Assembly (NCBI RefSeq): GCF_964028355.1
Contig: NZ_OZ034761.1
Coordinates: forward strand, 1 to 64,000
Direction of reading: 5' to 3'
Source of the DNA: Wolbachia endosymbiont (group B) of Gerris lacustris
GTDB lineage: Bacteria > Pseudomonadota > Alphaproteobacteria > Rickettsiales > Anaplasmataceae
Length of the DNA: 64,000 nucleotides
Of the stretch, positions 26,432 to 35,938 are shown in pieces. The notes beneath the pieces were generated by a model. That model had not been told where the DNA came from, did no database searches, and was given only the letters and a program-made list of their open reading frames with translations. The position numbers and the translations under genes were made by a program. The first letter of the stretch is position 1. Each line of letters starts with the position of its first letter.

Positions 26432-29032
26432 ATGTTTACTAATAGAATATCTAATAATCTGGATCAGCTACAATTTTTTGTAGAGTTTTTAAACGAAAAT
26501 TATGAAACTCAGAAACATCTTAGTCTTACACCACTACATTTAGCAGCAGGAAATGGTCAGTTGGATTTAGTCAACACTTTATTAGGAGAAGGTTTAGATA
26601 TTAATTCAGAGATTAAGTACGATGGCTTTACGCCACTGTATTTTTCAATTGCAAAAAATCGCTTAGAGATGGTTAACTTTCTTATTGCTCATGGAGCAGA
26701 TGTAAACCATAAGACCATTCTAGGCTTTACACCTTTAAGTTTTGCATCCCAGCAAGGATATTTAGATATAGTCAACACCTTGATTGCAAATGGAGCAGAT
26801 CTTAGTACTAAAACAGATAAACTTAATACACCTTTACACCTAGCAGCAGAGAATGGTCATCTAGATATAGTAAATGTTTTTATTGAAAAGGGATTAGATG
26901 TTAATGCTGTAAATAATGATCGAGCAAGACCTTTGCATTCTGCAGTACAAAATGGTAACCTCGAAGTAGTTAAAGCTCTTATTTCACAAGGGTCTAATAT
27001 TAACGCTGGATCTTCAGGCATAGGTAATCATAAAGTTGATGCAAACATTACACCCTTACATCTGGGAACACAAACTGGTAGGTTAGATATAGTTAAAGTT
27101 CTGCTTGAAGCGGGAGCAAACGTTAATGCAAAAACAGATGATAAGATTACACCTCTACATTTAGCGTCTCAAAATGGCTTTTTAGAGTTAGTAGACATTT
27201 TACTAAAAGCAAAATCTAATGTTAATGCTAAGGATTATGAGAATCTTACACCTCTACATTTAGCAGCAGAACGTAATCACTTTGGAGTAGTTAAGTCTCT
27301 TCTTCTCGTAAGGGGAATTGATGTTAATGCTAAGGACCACGATAATTCCACAGCTTTACATATAGGATCTCAGAATGGTCACTTAGAAGTAGTGAAGCTA
27401 CTAATAGAGAAAAAAGCCAATGTTAATGCTAAAAAAAACGAAGGTTTTACACCTTTGCATCTAGCAATTCAGCAAAGTCATTTCGAGGTGAGTGATTTTT
27501 TAATTAAAAATGGAGCAAACATTAACACCGTGGATGATCAGAATTGGACTCCTTTACATAATGCAGCATATAATGGTTTTTCTTTAAAAATAGTAGAGAG
27601 CTTAATTGCAAAAGGAGCAAATATAAATGCAAAGATGGATGATGGTAGAAGAGCTCTACATTTGGCAGCAGAACATAATCGCTTGGAAATAATGAATTTC
27701 TTGATTGAAAATGGAGCAGATATTAATGCTCTAGATAACAGAAGTTGGACTCCTCTACATTGTGCAGCATATGATGGTAATTTAGAAGTTGCTAAATCTT
27801 TGCTTGATAAAGGAGCAGACATTAATGCTAAAACAGTTAAAAGTACTACACCTCTACACTTTGCAGTAGACCATGATCATTTAGAGGTGGTTGAATTGCT
27901 CTTAGAAAAGGAAGCAGATATTAATGCTTTAGATCACACAAATTGGACTCCTTTACATTTTGCAGCAGAAAAAGGTTATGATCAGATAGCAACCGTTCTA
28001 TTGAAACATGGTGCTGATGTAAATGTAAAAGAAAATCAAAATAAAGGCACAGCCCTACATCTTGCAGCTCAATATGGTCATCCTAAGGTAGTTAAAACTC
28101 TTATTATAAATGGAGCGGATGTTAATGCAAAAATGGATAAAAATGCTACGCCTTTACACTTAGGGGCACAAATTGGTAATTTAGATATAGTTAGGTCTCT
28201 ACTTATGAGCGGAGCATACTTTAATGCTAGAGCTGAAGGAGGTAGATATGTTTTACCATTACACTTTGCGGAAAGAAGAGGAAACCCAGAAGTAATAAAA
28301 TTACTAAAATTGGTTGAGAAGTTATTTAAGGCTATAGAAGATAATAATTATTTAGGAATTGAGAGTTCCATTAGAGATGGAGCAATCATTGATTCGAAGA
28401 ACGTGGATGGAAGAACGCCATTACATTATGCTGTTAATAATGGGCACATAAAAGTTGTAAATATCTTGCTAGCAAATGGAGCTGATGCTACTAAAGTTAC
28501 TAACAAAGGTAATACACCATTACACACTGCTGCTTCCAAAGGTCATAAAGAAATTATTGAAGCTTTGTTACAACGTGTAAGCCACAATAAATTGAGTGAT
28601 TTTATTAATGCTAAAACAATAGTTAAAGGCACTACGTCGTTGCATGTTGCTACTGAAAATAGCTTTTTCGAAGCTGTAAAATCTTTGTTGAAACATGGTG
28701 CAATTTATAACATCAAGAATAAAGAAGGTAAAACACCACTTGATCTTTCTCGAGACCAGAATATTACTAACCTATTGAAATTAGTAGAAGAGCTATTTGA
28801 AAATGCAAAAAATGGTAATGTTGAAATTATCAGTAAGCTGAAAGCAATAAAACCCGATGAGCGCGTAGCTGTAACAAATGCTCGTGATGATCAAGGCAAG
28901 TCATTAGTCCAGGTTGTAGTAATCAATAAACACTCAAACCTTGCAAGTAGATTATTAGAAATATTAAAAAGTCCAGATCAGAGTTTACAAGATGTCAGCG
29001 TAGAAAATCGAGTAAAGAGTTTAAAGTTATAG
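26432..29032 (+). CDS. Large ankyrin-repeat protein (about 20 repeats)
   Basis: The 866-residue protein is almost entirely ankyrin repeats of 33-34 residues. From about residue 30 to 630 units such as TPLHLAAENGHLDIVNVFIE and the linker GADINAK(T/M)D recur about eighteen times. A non-repeat helical insert (KLLKLVEKLFKAIEDNN, near 630) is followed by three or four more repeats, and a helical C-terminal region ends VENRVKSLKL. There is no signal peptide or membrane segment. Ankyrin arrays bind proteins; in Wolbachia they are candidate secreted effectors. The ATG at 26432 follows a GAGG-like site. It directly precedes the eleven-gene accessory cluster, as ankyrin genes often do in prophage WO modules. 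Confidence 0.9.
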   Translation: MFTNRISNNLDQLQFFVEFLNENYETQKHLSLTPLHLAAGNGQLDLVNTLLGEGLDINSEIKYDGFTPLYFSIAKNRLEMVNFLIAHGADVNHKTILGFTPLSFASQQGYLDIVNTLIANGADLSTKTDKLNTPLHLAAENGHLDIVNVFIEKGLDVNAVNNDRARPLHSAVQNGNLEVVKALISQGSNINAGSSGIGNHKVDANITPLHLGTQTGRLDIVKVLLEAGANVNAKTDDKITPLHLASQNGFLELVDILLKAKSNVNAKDYENLTPLHLAAERNHFGVVKSLLLVRGIDVNAKDHDNSTALHIGSQNGHLEVVKLLIEKKANVNAKKNEGFTPLHLAIQQSHFEVSDFLIKNGANINTVDDQNWTPLHNAAYNGFSLKIVESLIAKGANINAKMDDGRRALHLAAEHNRLEIMNFLIENGADINALDNRSWTPLHCAAYDGNLEVAKSLLDKGADINAKTVKSTTPLHFAVDHDHLEVVELLLEKEADINALDHTNWTPLHFAAEKGYDQIATVLLKHGADVNVKENQNKGTALHLAAQYGHPKVVKTLIINGADVNAKMDKNATPLHLGAQIGNLDIVRSLLMSGAYFNARAEGGRYVLPLHFAERRGNPEVIKLLKLVEKLFKAIEDNNYLGIESSIRDGAIIDSKNVDGRTPLHYAVNNGHIKVVNILLANGADATKVTNKGNTPLHTAASKGHKEIIEALLQRVSHNKLSDFINAKTIVKGTTSLHVATENSFFEAVKSLLKHGAIYNIKNKEGKTPLDLSRDQNITNLLKLVEELFENAKNGNVEIISKLKAIKPDERVAVTNARDDQGKSLVQVVVINKHSNLASRLLEILKSPDQSLQDVSVENRVKSLKL

Positions 29033-29152
29033 CTCTCTTAAATGAAACTCTAATGAGGGTGCCAAGATCTAGATCATTTAGAAAATTATAGTGGGCTTTA
29101 CATCTTATTAATTATAAATTAACTTACTATCTAATCAATCCCTAAGTCATGT

Positions 29153-29944
29153 ATGAGTAACATTTTGATAATATTAGCAGCAGGAAAGAGCAGTAGAATG
29201 AATTCTGAATATTCAAAAGCGTTGCACCAAGTGGGAAATCTTACTCTTTTAGAACATATAATTTCTAATGCAAAATTGCTGAGTCTAAAAAGCTTATCAA
29301 TTGTTGTTAACAACTCCCTTCTAAAAGATTTAGAAAAGTTTGATACCCTAAAAAGTATAATCGATCAATACAATATAAAACTAATAATTCAAGAAGATAT
29401 TACAGGTACTGGCACTGCAGTTAAAATTGCTCTAGAAAATCTGGAGGAGTTATCTGATCAAGACATAGTTTTAATACAGTATGGAGACACTCCCTTTATA
29501 TCTAGTGATACAGTTATGAAAATGACTGATTGTTTAAAGTATAATAATTTAGTTCTTCTTGGATTCAATAGTCAAGATGAACAATATGGAAGATTAGTAA
29601 TTGATAATTACGGAAATGTTCAAAAAATCCTAAAAAATGGAGATAAAATGCTTCTTGCAAACTCTGGAATAATAGTTTCAGGAGATAAAATGCTTCTTGC
29701 AAACTCTGGAATAATAGTTTCATATGCTAAAGATCTTTTTACCTTAGTAAAAGAAATAAAATTTAATAATTCGACCAATGAATATTGTCTTAATGATATA
29801 GTACCCATTGCAGCAAACAATAACTTGAGTGTAGGTTATGTAGTTTCTGATGAAAGAGAAGCAATGGGAGTAAATAATAAAGAGGATTTGATTAAAGCCG
29901 AACACTATTTTCAAAAAAAAAGGCGGCCAACTTTTCTTTCATAA
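29153..29944 (+). CDS. GlmU N-terminal-like sugar-1-phosphate nucleotidyltransferase
   Basis: This 263-residue protein matches only the pyrophosphorylase half of GlmU. It has LAAGKSSRMNSEYSKALH (nucleotide-binding loop, residues 8-25), QYGDTPF (metal Asp, near 106), QYGRLVID, LANSGIIV and NEYCLNDIVPIA. The left-handed beta-helix acetyltransferase domain is absent, so it would make a UDP- or other NDP-activated sugar (probably UDP-GlcNAc-like) but not acetylate. A perfect 42-bp tandem repeat at 29639-29722 duplicates 14 residues at the sugar-binding NSG loop and may damage the enzyme. It is separated from the next gene by a strong promoter, so it is probably its own unit. Confidence 0.78.
   Translation: MSNILIILAAGKSSRMNSEYSKALHQVGNLTLLEHIISNAKLLSLKSLSIVVNNSLLKDLEKFDTLKSIIDQYNIKLIIQEDITGTGTAVKIALENLEELSDQDIVLIQYGDTPFISSDTVMKMTDCLKYNNLVLLGFNSQDEQYGRLVIDNYGNVQKILKNGDKMLLANSGIIVSGDKMLLANSGIIVSYAKDLFTLVKEIKFNNSTNEYCLNDIVPIAANNNLSVGYVVSDEREAMGVNNKEDLIKAEHYFQKKRRPTFLS
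29639..29722 (+). repeat. 42-bp perfect tandem duplication inside the GlmU-like gene
   Basis: Bases 29639-29680 and 29681-29722 are identical. The repeat is in frame and doubles GDKMLLANSGIIVS. The lack of any mismatch suggests a recent slippage event. Confidence 0.95.
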
Positions 29945-29971
29945 CTACATTTTCTTATTCATTAATTTAAG

Positions 29972-30001
29972 TTGACATTTGTTTTATACTGGTTTTATAA
30001 T
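29972..30001 (+). promoter_or_regulatory. Near-consensus sigma-70 promoter of the accessory operon
   Basis: TTGACA (29972-29977) and TATAAT (29996-30001), both perfect, with an 18-base spacer. Transcription would start near 30008 and reach the epimerase ATG at 30070 after about 60 bases. It is the best promoter match I found in the window. Confidence 0.75.
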
Positions 30002-30069
30002 ACCTTTTGATTCTTACTTGTAAGATAATTGGTACGACAAATTTTCCTAGTTGTAGTGAGAGGGTATAC

Positions 30070-31023
30070 ATGGAGATATTAATAACAGGTGCTGCAGGTT
30101 TGATAGGGTCAACCTTGGTGAAAAAGTTAGAAAACCAGGGCCATGAAGTAATAAGCTGTGATATTAGGTTTCACAACAATCCACTCAGTTTTTTTTCAGA
30201 AGATATAGTACCACTACTTGCTCAGTGTACAGGAATTATTCATCTGGCTGCAATTTCTCGAGTTATACATGGTGAACTTTATCCTGAACTGTGTAGAAAA
30301 ATTAATGTTGATGGTACAATGCAGTTTTTAGGGTTATGTAAGTCACTTCCAAATAAACCATGGTTTATATATGCAAGTAGTAGGGAAGTCTATGGAGAGC
30401 AGAAGGAACTGCCGGTTACAGAATCTGCTAGTATCGATCCAATAAATAATTATGCCAAAGGTAAAGCATTTATTGAGGAACAAATAACAAGTTTAAAAGA
30501 TTTTAATGTAGCAATATTACGCTTTTCAAATGTATACGGTGGTTTACTAGATCATAACAGTAGAGTAATTCCTGCACTCTGTATTAATGCATTAAGAGGT
30601 GATCCAATTAAAATAGAAGGTAAAGAATGCGTTTTTGATTTTACCTACTTGGATGATGTTATAGAGGGTATATGCTTAACTGTTAAATATTTACAAAGTG
30701 AAAAATCTTCTCTTCCTGCTATTCATCTTACTACTAATAGCCCATGTACTTTAGAAAACTTAGCAAAAACAATATTAAAAGTCACGAAAAGTGATTCTAG
30801 AATTGATTTTTATCCTCCAAGAAATTTTGACGTAACTAAGTTCCATGGTGATTTTACTAGAGCTAAAGAGCTACTTGGTTGGTCTCCAAAGCATTCATTA
30901 GAGGTAGGATTAAGCAATTTTATGAAAAGTCTACAAAACAATATACAAGAGTATCCTAACAATATAGATATGGTAATATATGAAAATATTAAAAGTTATT
31001 CATGGTTACCCTCCTTATTATAG
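30070..31023 (+). CDS. NAD-dependent sugar epimerase/dehydratase (SDR family)
   Basis: An extended short-chain dehydrogenase acting on a nucleotide sugar. The ATG at 30070 (after GAGAGGG) begins MEILITGAAGLIG, the Rossmann GxxGxxG motif at residues 7-13. It has IIHLAAISR, the YASSREVYGE region, and the catalytic YAKGK (Tyr-x-x-x-Lys), then a C-terminal substrate domain. About 317 residues, typical for UDP-glucose 4-epimerase or dTDP-glucose dehydratase relatives; the exact substrate is unclear. The 3' end overlaps the next gene by 44 bases, so the two are translated in different frames from one message. Confidence 0.85.
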   Translation: MEILITGAAGLIGSTLVKKLENQGHEVISCDIRFHNNPLSFFSEDIVPLLAQCTGIIHLAAISRVIHGELYPELCRKINVDGTMQFLGLCKSLPNKPWFIYASSREVYGEQKELPVTESASIDPINNYAKGKAFIEEQITSLKDFNVAILRFSNVYGGLLDHNSRVIPALCINALRGDPIKIEGKECVFDFTYLDDVIEGICLTVKYLQSEKSSLPAIHLTTNSPCTLENLAKTILKVTKSDSRIDFYPPRNFDVTKFHGDFTRAKELLGWSPKHSLEVGLSNFMKSLQNNIQEYPNNIDMVIYENIKSYSWLPSLL

Positions 31024-33307
31024 TGCTGGTTCAGAGGTTTACAGCCAAACTCTTGCTCATGAACTAGCAAATAACAATGAGGTACAAGTATTTACTAGGT
31101 ATGAAAATAGCTTTTTACCTGATTTTTATTACACTACAGTCCTAGATCGTAGTGATTCTCGAATCTTACTGCATTTAATTAATATACCCACAGCTAAATA
31201 TCGTTACAAATTTATCAATGAAGAAGTAGATATACAATTTAAAAGAGTAATAGATAACTTTCAGCCAGATCTTATACATTTTGGTCATCTTAATCATCTA
31301 TCAATTACTTTACCAGAAATTGCTTTTAAAGAAAATATACCTACAATTTTTACGCTACATGACTTTTGGTTAATGTGTCCAAGAGGAAGGTTTATTCAAC
31401 GCAATTCTGGAGATTTGTTACAGCTTTGTGATGGACAAAAGGATCAAAAATGTGTAACCCAATGTTACAAAGGATATTTTACAGGAGATGAAGAATTCCT
31501 GAATTTAGACATAAATTATTGGGAACAATGGGTTGCAACTAGAATGAAGCACACAAGGAAAATAATAGACTATATAGATTACTTTATTTCCCCATCGAAA
31601 TTCTTGATGGACAAATTTACTCAGGATTTTAATGTTCCGATAAACAAAATTTCTTATCTTGATTATGGTTTTGATCTCAATCGTCTTAAGAATAGAAATA
31701 GAGTACAAGAAAAAGAGTTTATTTTCGGTTATATTGGTACTCATACTCCCGAAAAAGGTGTTGATCTATTATTGAAAGCTTTTTCTCACTTATCATCTAA
31801 AGCAAAACTTAGAATTTGGGGAGCAGCAAGAGAAGAAACTAAAGCTTTAAAAGCGATTGCCGATCAGTTTTCACCTGTTGTGAAAGAAAGAATAGAGTGG
31901 ATGGGAGGTTATGATAATAAGAATATAGTTACTGACGTATTTAATAAAGTTGATGCAATAGTCGTTCCTTCAATTTGGGGTGAAAATTCACCGTTAGTAA
32001 TACATGAAGCACAGCAACTTAGAATACCAGTTATAACAGCCGATTATGGTGGCATGGCAGAATATGTAAGAGATGGACTATTGTTTAAGCACAGAGATGC
32101 AAGTAGTTTGTCAGAAAAAATGCAAGTCCTATCTACAAATCAGGAGTTATACAATAAACTTACCCAAAAAGGCTATCCTTATACTGAAAATGGAAATATA
32201 CCTTCTATAAGTGAGCATACTGAAAAACTTAACAAGATTTACCGTGATGCTATTGAAAAGAAAGGCAAATCAGTAGCTGTTAAACCCGGTCCTTGGAGAA
32301 TTACTTTTGATACTAATCCAGATTACTGTAATTTTGCTTGTATAATGTGCGAATGTTTTTCACCATACAGCAAAGTTAAAGAAGAAAAGAAAGCTAAAGG
32401 AATAAAACCTAAGATACTGTCGATAGAAACTATCAGAAAAGTAATTAAGGAAGCAGCTGGCACACCTTTAAGGGAAATCATTCCTTCTACTATGGGTGAG
32501 CCTTTAATGTATAAAAGCTTTGATGAAATAATCAATTTGTGCCATGAGTTCGGCCTGAAGCTTAATCTTACGACCAATGGTTCTTTTCCTATTAAAGGAG
32601 CTAGAAAATGGGCTGAATTATTGGTGCCAATTTTGTCTGATGTTAAGATTTCCTGGAATGGGGCAACTAAAGAAACTCATGAAAGAATCATGAAAGGTTC
32701 AAAATGGGAAGTAGTGACAGAAAATTTAAAAACTTTCCTTGAAGTTAGAGATAAATACTTTAGCAATACAGGTGAAAGGTGTACCGTTACTTTACAATTA
32801 ACATTTTTGGAAAGTAATTTATATGAACTCTATGACATAGTTAAGATGGCCATAAAAAATGGCATAGATAGAGTTAAAGGACATCATCTTTGGGCACATT
32901 TTGAGGAAATTAAGGATCTATCTATGAGAAGAGATGAGTTAGCAATTAGTAGATGGAACACGGAGGTGAGAAGGTTATACGAACTTAGAGATAATATTCT
33001 ATTGCCAAATGGTAAAAAGATAAAATTAGAAAATTTCACAATCCTTTCTCAAGAAGGTATTAAGGATTTGGCTCCAGGTGGTCAATGCCCATTTTTAGGT
33101 AAAGAAGCATGGATAAACAATGAAGGAAAGTTTAGTCCTTGCTGTGCTCCAGATGAACTCCGTAAGACATTAGGAAATTTTGGTAATGTTAATGAGGTTA
33201 AACTCGAGGAAATATGGCAGAGTAGTGAGTACCTAAGCTTACAAAAGAATTATTTAAATTACAAATTATGCAAAACATGCAACATGAGAAAACCTTTGAT
33301 CAATTAA
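30980..33307 (+). CDS. Fusion of GT4 glycosyltransferase and radical-SAM/SPASM enzyme
   Basis: The 775-residue protein has two enzymes in one chain. Residues 1-420 are a GT-B glycosyltransferase family 4 domain (HGYPPYYSAGSEVYSQTLAH start; FGYIGTHTPEKGVDLLLKAF; the donor-binding VPSIWGENSPLVIHEAQ). Residues about 440-700 are a radical-SAM domain with the iron-sulfur motif C450-x3-C454-x2-C457 and a GEPLMY strand. The C-terminus (about 705-775) is a SPASM domain (CPFLGKEAW, FSPCCAP, CKTCNMR) for extra clusters. SPASM enzymes commonly modify peptides or sugars. It overlaps both neighbours, the mark of a tight operon. Product unknown. Confidence 0.87.
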   Translation: MKILKVIHGYPPYYSAGSEVYSQTLAHELANNNEVQVFTRYENSFLPDFYYTTVLDRSDSRILLHLINIPTAKYRYKFINEEVDIQFKRVIDNFQPDLIHFGHLNHLSITLPEIAFKENIPTIFTLHDFWLMCPRGRFIQRNSGDLLQLCDGQKDQKCVTQCYKGYFTGDEEFLNLDINYWEQWVATRMKHTRKIIDYIDYFISPSKFLMDKFTQDFNVPINKISYLDYGFDLNRLKNRNRVQEKEFIFGYIGTHTPEKGVDLLLKAFSHLSSKAKLRIWGAAREETKALKAIADQFSPVVKERIEWMGGYDNKNIVTDVFNKVDAIVVPSIWGENSPLVIHEAQQLRIPVITADYGGMAEYVRDGLLFKHRDASSLSEKMQVLSTNQELYNKLTQKGYPYTENGNIPSISEHTEKLNKIYRDAIEKKGKSVAVKPGPWRITFDTNPDYCNFACIMCECFSPYSKVKEEKKAKGIKPKILSIETIRKVIKEAAGTPLREIIPSTMGEPLMYKSFDEIINLCHEFGLKLNLTTNGSFPIKGARKWAELLVPILSDVKISWNGATKETHERIMKGSKWEVVTENLKTFLEVRDKYFSNTGERCTVTLQLTFLESNLYELYDIVKMAIKNGIDRVKGHHLWAHFEEIKDLSMRRDELAISRWNTEVRRLYELRDNILLPNGKKIKLENFTILSQEGIKDLAPGGQCPFLGKEAWINNEGKFSPCCAPDELRKTLGNFGNVNEVKLEEIWQSSEYLSLQKNYLNYKLCKTCNMRKPLIN

Positions 33308-34944
33308 TCAAAGATAATCTTAGATCTATTAAAATTTCACCGTGTGAGAGCTTTCACGAATTACTAGGAAATCCTTTGTATGAAAATAGGTTTATAAAGG
33401 CTGGTAAATTTCATGAGCCCGGTCTTGCACCGGTTTATGATCAGACAGGCGCTTATCATATCAATGTAAGAGGAGAAGCAGTTTATCATCATAGATTTCT
33501 AAAAACTTTTGGATTCTACTTCAATAGAGCGGCCGTAGAAGATGATACAGGGTGTTATCACATTGATCCATCTGGATGTAGAGTATACAAACAGTCTTAT
33601 CAATGGGTTGGAAATTATCAGGAAGATGCTTGTATAGTTAGAAGACATGATAAATGTTTTCATATTAATTTAAATGGCAACAGGATTTATCAGGAGGAAT
33701 ATGATTATGTTGGAGATTTTAAGGATGGTATCGCTGTAGTCTATAAGGATGGTAAAGCTACACATATTAATCATCATGGAAAGTTAGTACATAATAAATG
33801 GTATAAAAAACTTAATGTTTTTCATAAAGGGTATTCTATTGCAGAAGATCAACATGGTTGGTTTCATATAGATATTAATGGTGATCCTGTTTACCAGCAG
33901 AGATTTAAAATGGTAGAAGCATTCTATAATGGCATGGCAAAGGTTGAAACTTTTGAAGGTTTGTTAGGACAAATCAATATTACCGGAAATGTAAAGTTTA
34001 GTATTTTTGATTTAGGTAAAGAATCTCAAGTGCATAGGATTTCTGCAGAACTTTCAGCCTTTTGGAAAACTTACCTAACAAGCGTTGCTATTGAACTTGA
34101 TTTGTTAAATATTTTACCTGCAACTGTGCCGTTTTTATCTAAAAAGTTAAACATTATCGTACCAAATCTAGAAAGGCTGTTAAGGGCGTTGTGGGAAATA
34201 GGGTTTATTGATTACGATAAGGACAAGGACTTATGGCAACTATCATCAAAAGGTAAGTGTTTTAAGGAAATACCATTTTTGCCAAAAGCAGCAACGATGT
34301 GGGCAAGAGTTGCCGCTGAAAAGAATTGGTTAAAGATTGCCGATATACTAAAACAGAAGTCCATCTCTTCATTTGAATCTTTTAAGGAAAGAGAAGCATC
34401 AGAAGATAAGAAAATAGCGTTTTACCAAGCATTGCTAGGATATTCTAGATTTGATACTAAAGAGTTTAATTCTAGGATTAATATAGATGGTGCTAAGAAT
34501 ATATTGCTATTTGGTGTACACTCTTTATTTCTTGCTTATTCTGATATACACAATAAAGGTTCTATAGGCCTATATAACGAACATAAAGTACCAAGACAGT
34601 TAGTAGAAAATTTAAAAGTCAAACTTATAACTCAGGAAGAACTATCAGTTACAAATTATGAATTAGGTGTCTTTTGCCGCTTTCTGCAGCATTATGATGA
34701 TGATAAAGTATTATCTTATTTAAAATTGGTCAAAGGAATATCTCGTATTTTATTGATAGAAACTATTTTAGATTACCGCTCTCCAACTGGAGGCTCTGTA
34801 GATATTAATGTCATGGTTGAAACAGGAGGTAAACTAAGAACATTAAACGATTGGGAAAAAATACTCAAACAAGTAAAAGGATTCAAAATTTTTGCTGTTT
34901 TACCTTTAACAGATTACTTATCAGTTATTGATGTCAGGTGTTAA
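33268..34944 (+). CDS. WG-repeat protein fused to an O-methyltransferase-like domain
   Basis: The N-terminal half (about 40-245) holds six or seven beta-repeats of the WG/KWG type, with units ending in HIN(x)(N/S/H)G and YxxxFxxxxG phases (FHINLNGNRIYQEEYDYVG; THINHHGKLVHNKWYKKLN). The C-terminal half (about 260-558) starts with a winged-helix dimerisation-like segment (ELDLLNILPATVPFLSKKLN) and resembles SAM-dependent O-methyltransferases of the acetylserotonin type. The SAM-binding GxGxG loop is not evident (NILLFGVHSLFL sits there), so activity is uncertain. Starts at 33268 or 33277; it overlaps the previous gene by about 40 bases. Confidence 0.72.
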   Translation: MQNMQHEKTFDQLIKDNLRSIKISPCESFHELLGNPLYENRFIKAGKFHEPGLAPVYDQTGAYHINVRGEAVYHHRFLKTFGFYFNRAAVEDDTGCYHIDPSGCRVYKQSYQWVGNYQEDACIVRRHDKCFHINLNGNRIYQEEYDYVGDFKDGIAVVYKDGKATHINHHGKLVHNKWYKKLNVFHKGYSIAEDQHGWFHIDINGDPVYQQRFKMVEAFYNGMAKVETFEGLLGQINITGNVKFSIFDLGKESQVHRISAELSAFWKTYLTSVAIELDLLNILPATVPFLSKKLNIIVPNLERLLRALWEIGFIDYDKDKDLWQLSSKGKCFKEIPFLPKAATMWARVAAEKNWLKIADILKQKSISSFESFKEREASEDKKIAFYQALLGYSRFDTKEFNSRINIDGAKNILLFGVHSLFLAYSDIHNKGSIGLYNEHKVPRQLVENLKVKLITQEELSVTNYELGVFCRFLQHYDDDKVLSYLKLVKGISRILLIETILDYRSPTGGSVDINVMVETGGKLRTLNDWEKILKQVKGFKIFAVLPLTDYLSVIDVRC

Positions 34945-34948
34945 TCAC

Positions 34949-35938
34949 ATGGAAACATTACAAAAAAATGGTTTTTTTATTATCAAAAATCTGGTTCCTT
35001 TAGAGCTAATAACTCAGTCTTTAAGTGATATAACAAATAAGATATCAAAGCTATCCCAAGAACTAAGTGTTTCAACTTCTGACTACTTAAACTGTACCGG
35101 CAGATGGGGTACGTCATCTCGAGTAACTAGAATTATCTCTCAAGCATTAGATAAAATTATTAAAAATTACCTTGAAAAGTCACTTCAGTGTCAGATACTG
35201 CAGAAAAAATCAAATGTTATATGTAAAACTGCTGATTTAATAGATGCAGTTCCCTTCCATCAAGACATCTCCTATAGTTTCAATGATCCTTACCACTTTT
35301 CTGTTTGGTTAGCTTTGAATAATGTAAGTGAAACTTCAGGTGCACTGCAAATTATAGAAAACAGTCATAAATGGGAAATACAGCCTTTAGTTGATTTTTG
35401 GTACCCATATTTTTTTGATCAGTACTCAAATAATCGGGAAAATTACAAAATTAAGTCATTACCTATTTCAGCAGGAGATGCAATAGTTTTTGATTCACGG
35501 TTATGGCATGGTAGTGATAAGAATACAGATGCTAAAGATAGATTTGCTTATGTAACAAGGTGGATTATAAAAGATCAAGATCTTCCCTATGTGCCAAAAC
35601 CTCAGCCTTCAGTTTTTGGTATACTCAATTGTGGTGAGTTAACAGAATCTGTACTGATAGAATGCTTGTCATTGTTTGGCTACCAGGAAAGTGTAAAAGC
35701 AAAAAACATGGAAGAACTTATCAAGAGCTGGTTAGCCTTTATTACAGACACAACTACAAATATTTCTGAGATCGACACTACTAAGGCTAAGCGAGATTTA
35801 TATAAGCTACTTATTCTCAATCAAGCATCAGCACTACATGATGCTGGAGACATCTCAGGAAAAATATACAAAAATTTATGGTTTTCACTACTTGTATTTC
35901 TCAATAAAAAAGTCAACGTAGTGGAGCTAGCATTATAA
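34949..35938 (+). CDS. Phytanoyl-CoA dioxygenase (PhyH)-family Fe(II)/2-oxoglutarate oxygenase
   Basis: The cupin-fold oxygenase shows the metal triad H104-x-D106 (PFHQDISYS) and distal H187 (RLWHGSDKN), with a downstream Arg (RFAYVTRW) for 2-oxoglutarate. The start at 34949 gives METLQKNGFFIIKNL, the usual PhyH opening, with AGGTG before it; a start at 34931 adds six residues. About 329 residues. PhyH relatives hydroxylate or halogenate lipids, amino acids and natural products. The position between a methyltransferase-like gene and an exporter supports a tailoring role. The C-terminal 90 residues are helical and unassigned. Confidence 0.82.
   Translation: METLQKNGFFIIKNLVPLELITQSLSDITNKISKLSQELSVSTSDYLNCTGRWGTSSRVTRIISQALDKIIKNYLEKSLQCQILQKKSNVICKTADLIDAVPFHQDISYSFNDPYHFSVWLALNNVSETSGALQIIENSHKWEIQPLVDFWYPYFFDQYSNNRENYKIKSLPISAGDAIVFDSRLWHGSDKNTDAKDRFAYVTRWIIKDQDLPYVPKPQPSVFGILNCGELTESVLIECLSLFGYQESVKAKNMEELIKSWLAFITDTTTNISEIDTTKAKRDLYKLLILNQASALHDAGDISGKIYKNLWFSLLVFLNKKVNVVELAL

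Noticed and set aside
26432..29032. Possible CRISPR or DNA repeat array
   Set aside because: The regularity is protein-level (33-34 codon ankyrin units) with divergent DNA; there are no constant repeats with spacers.
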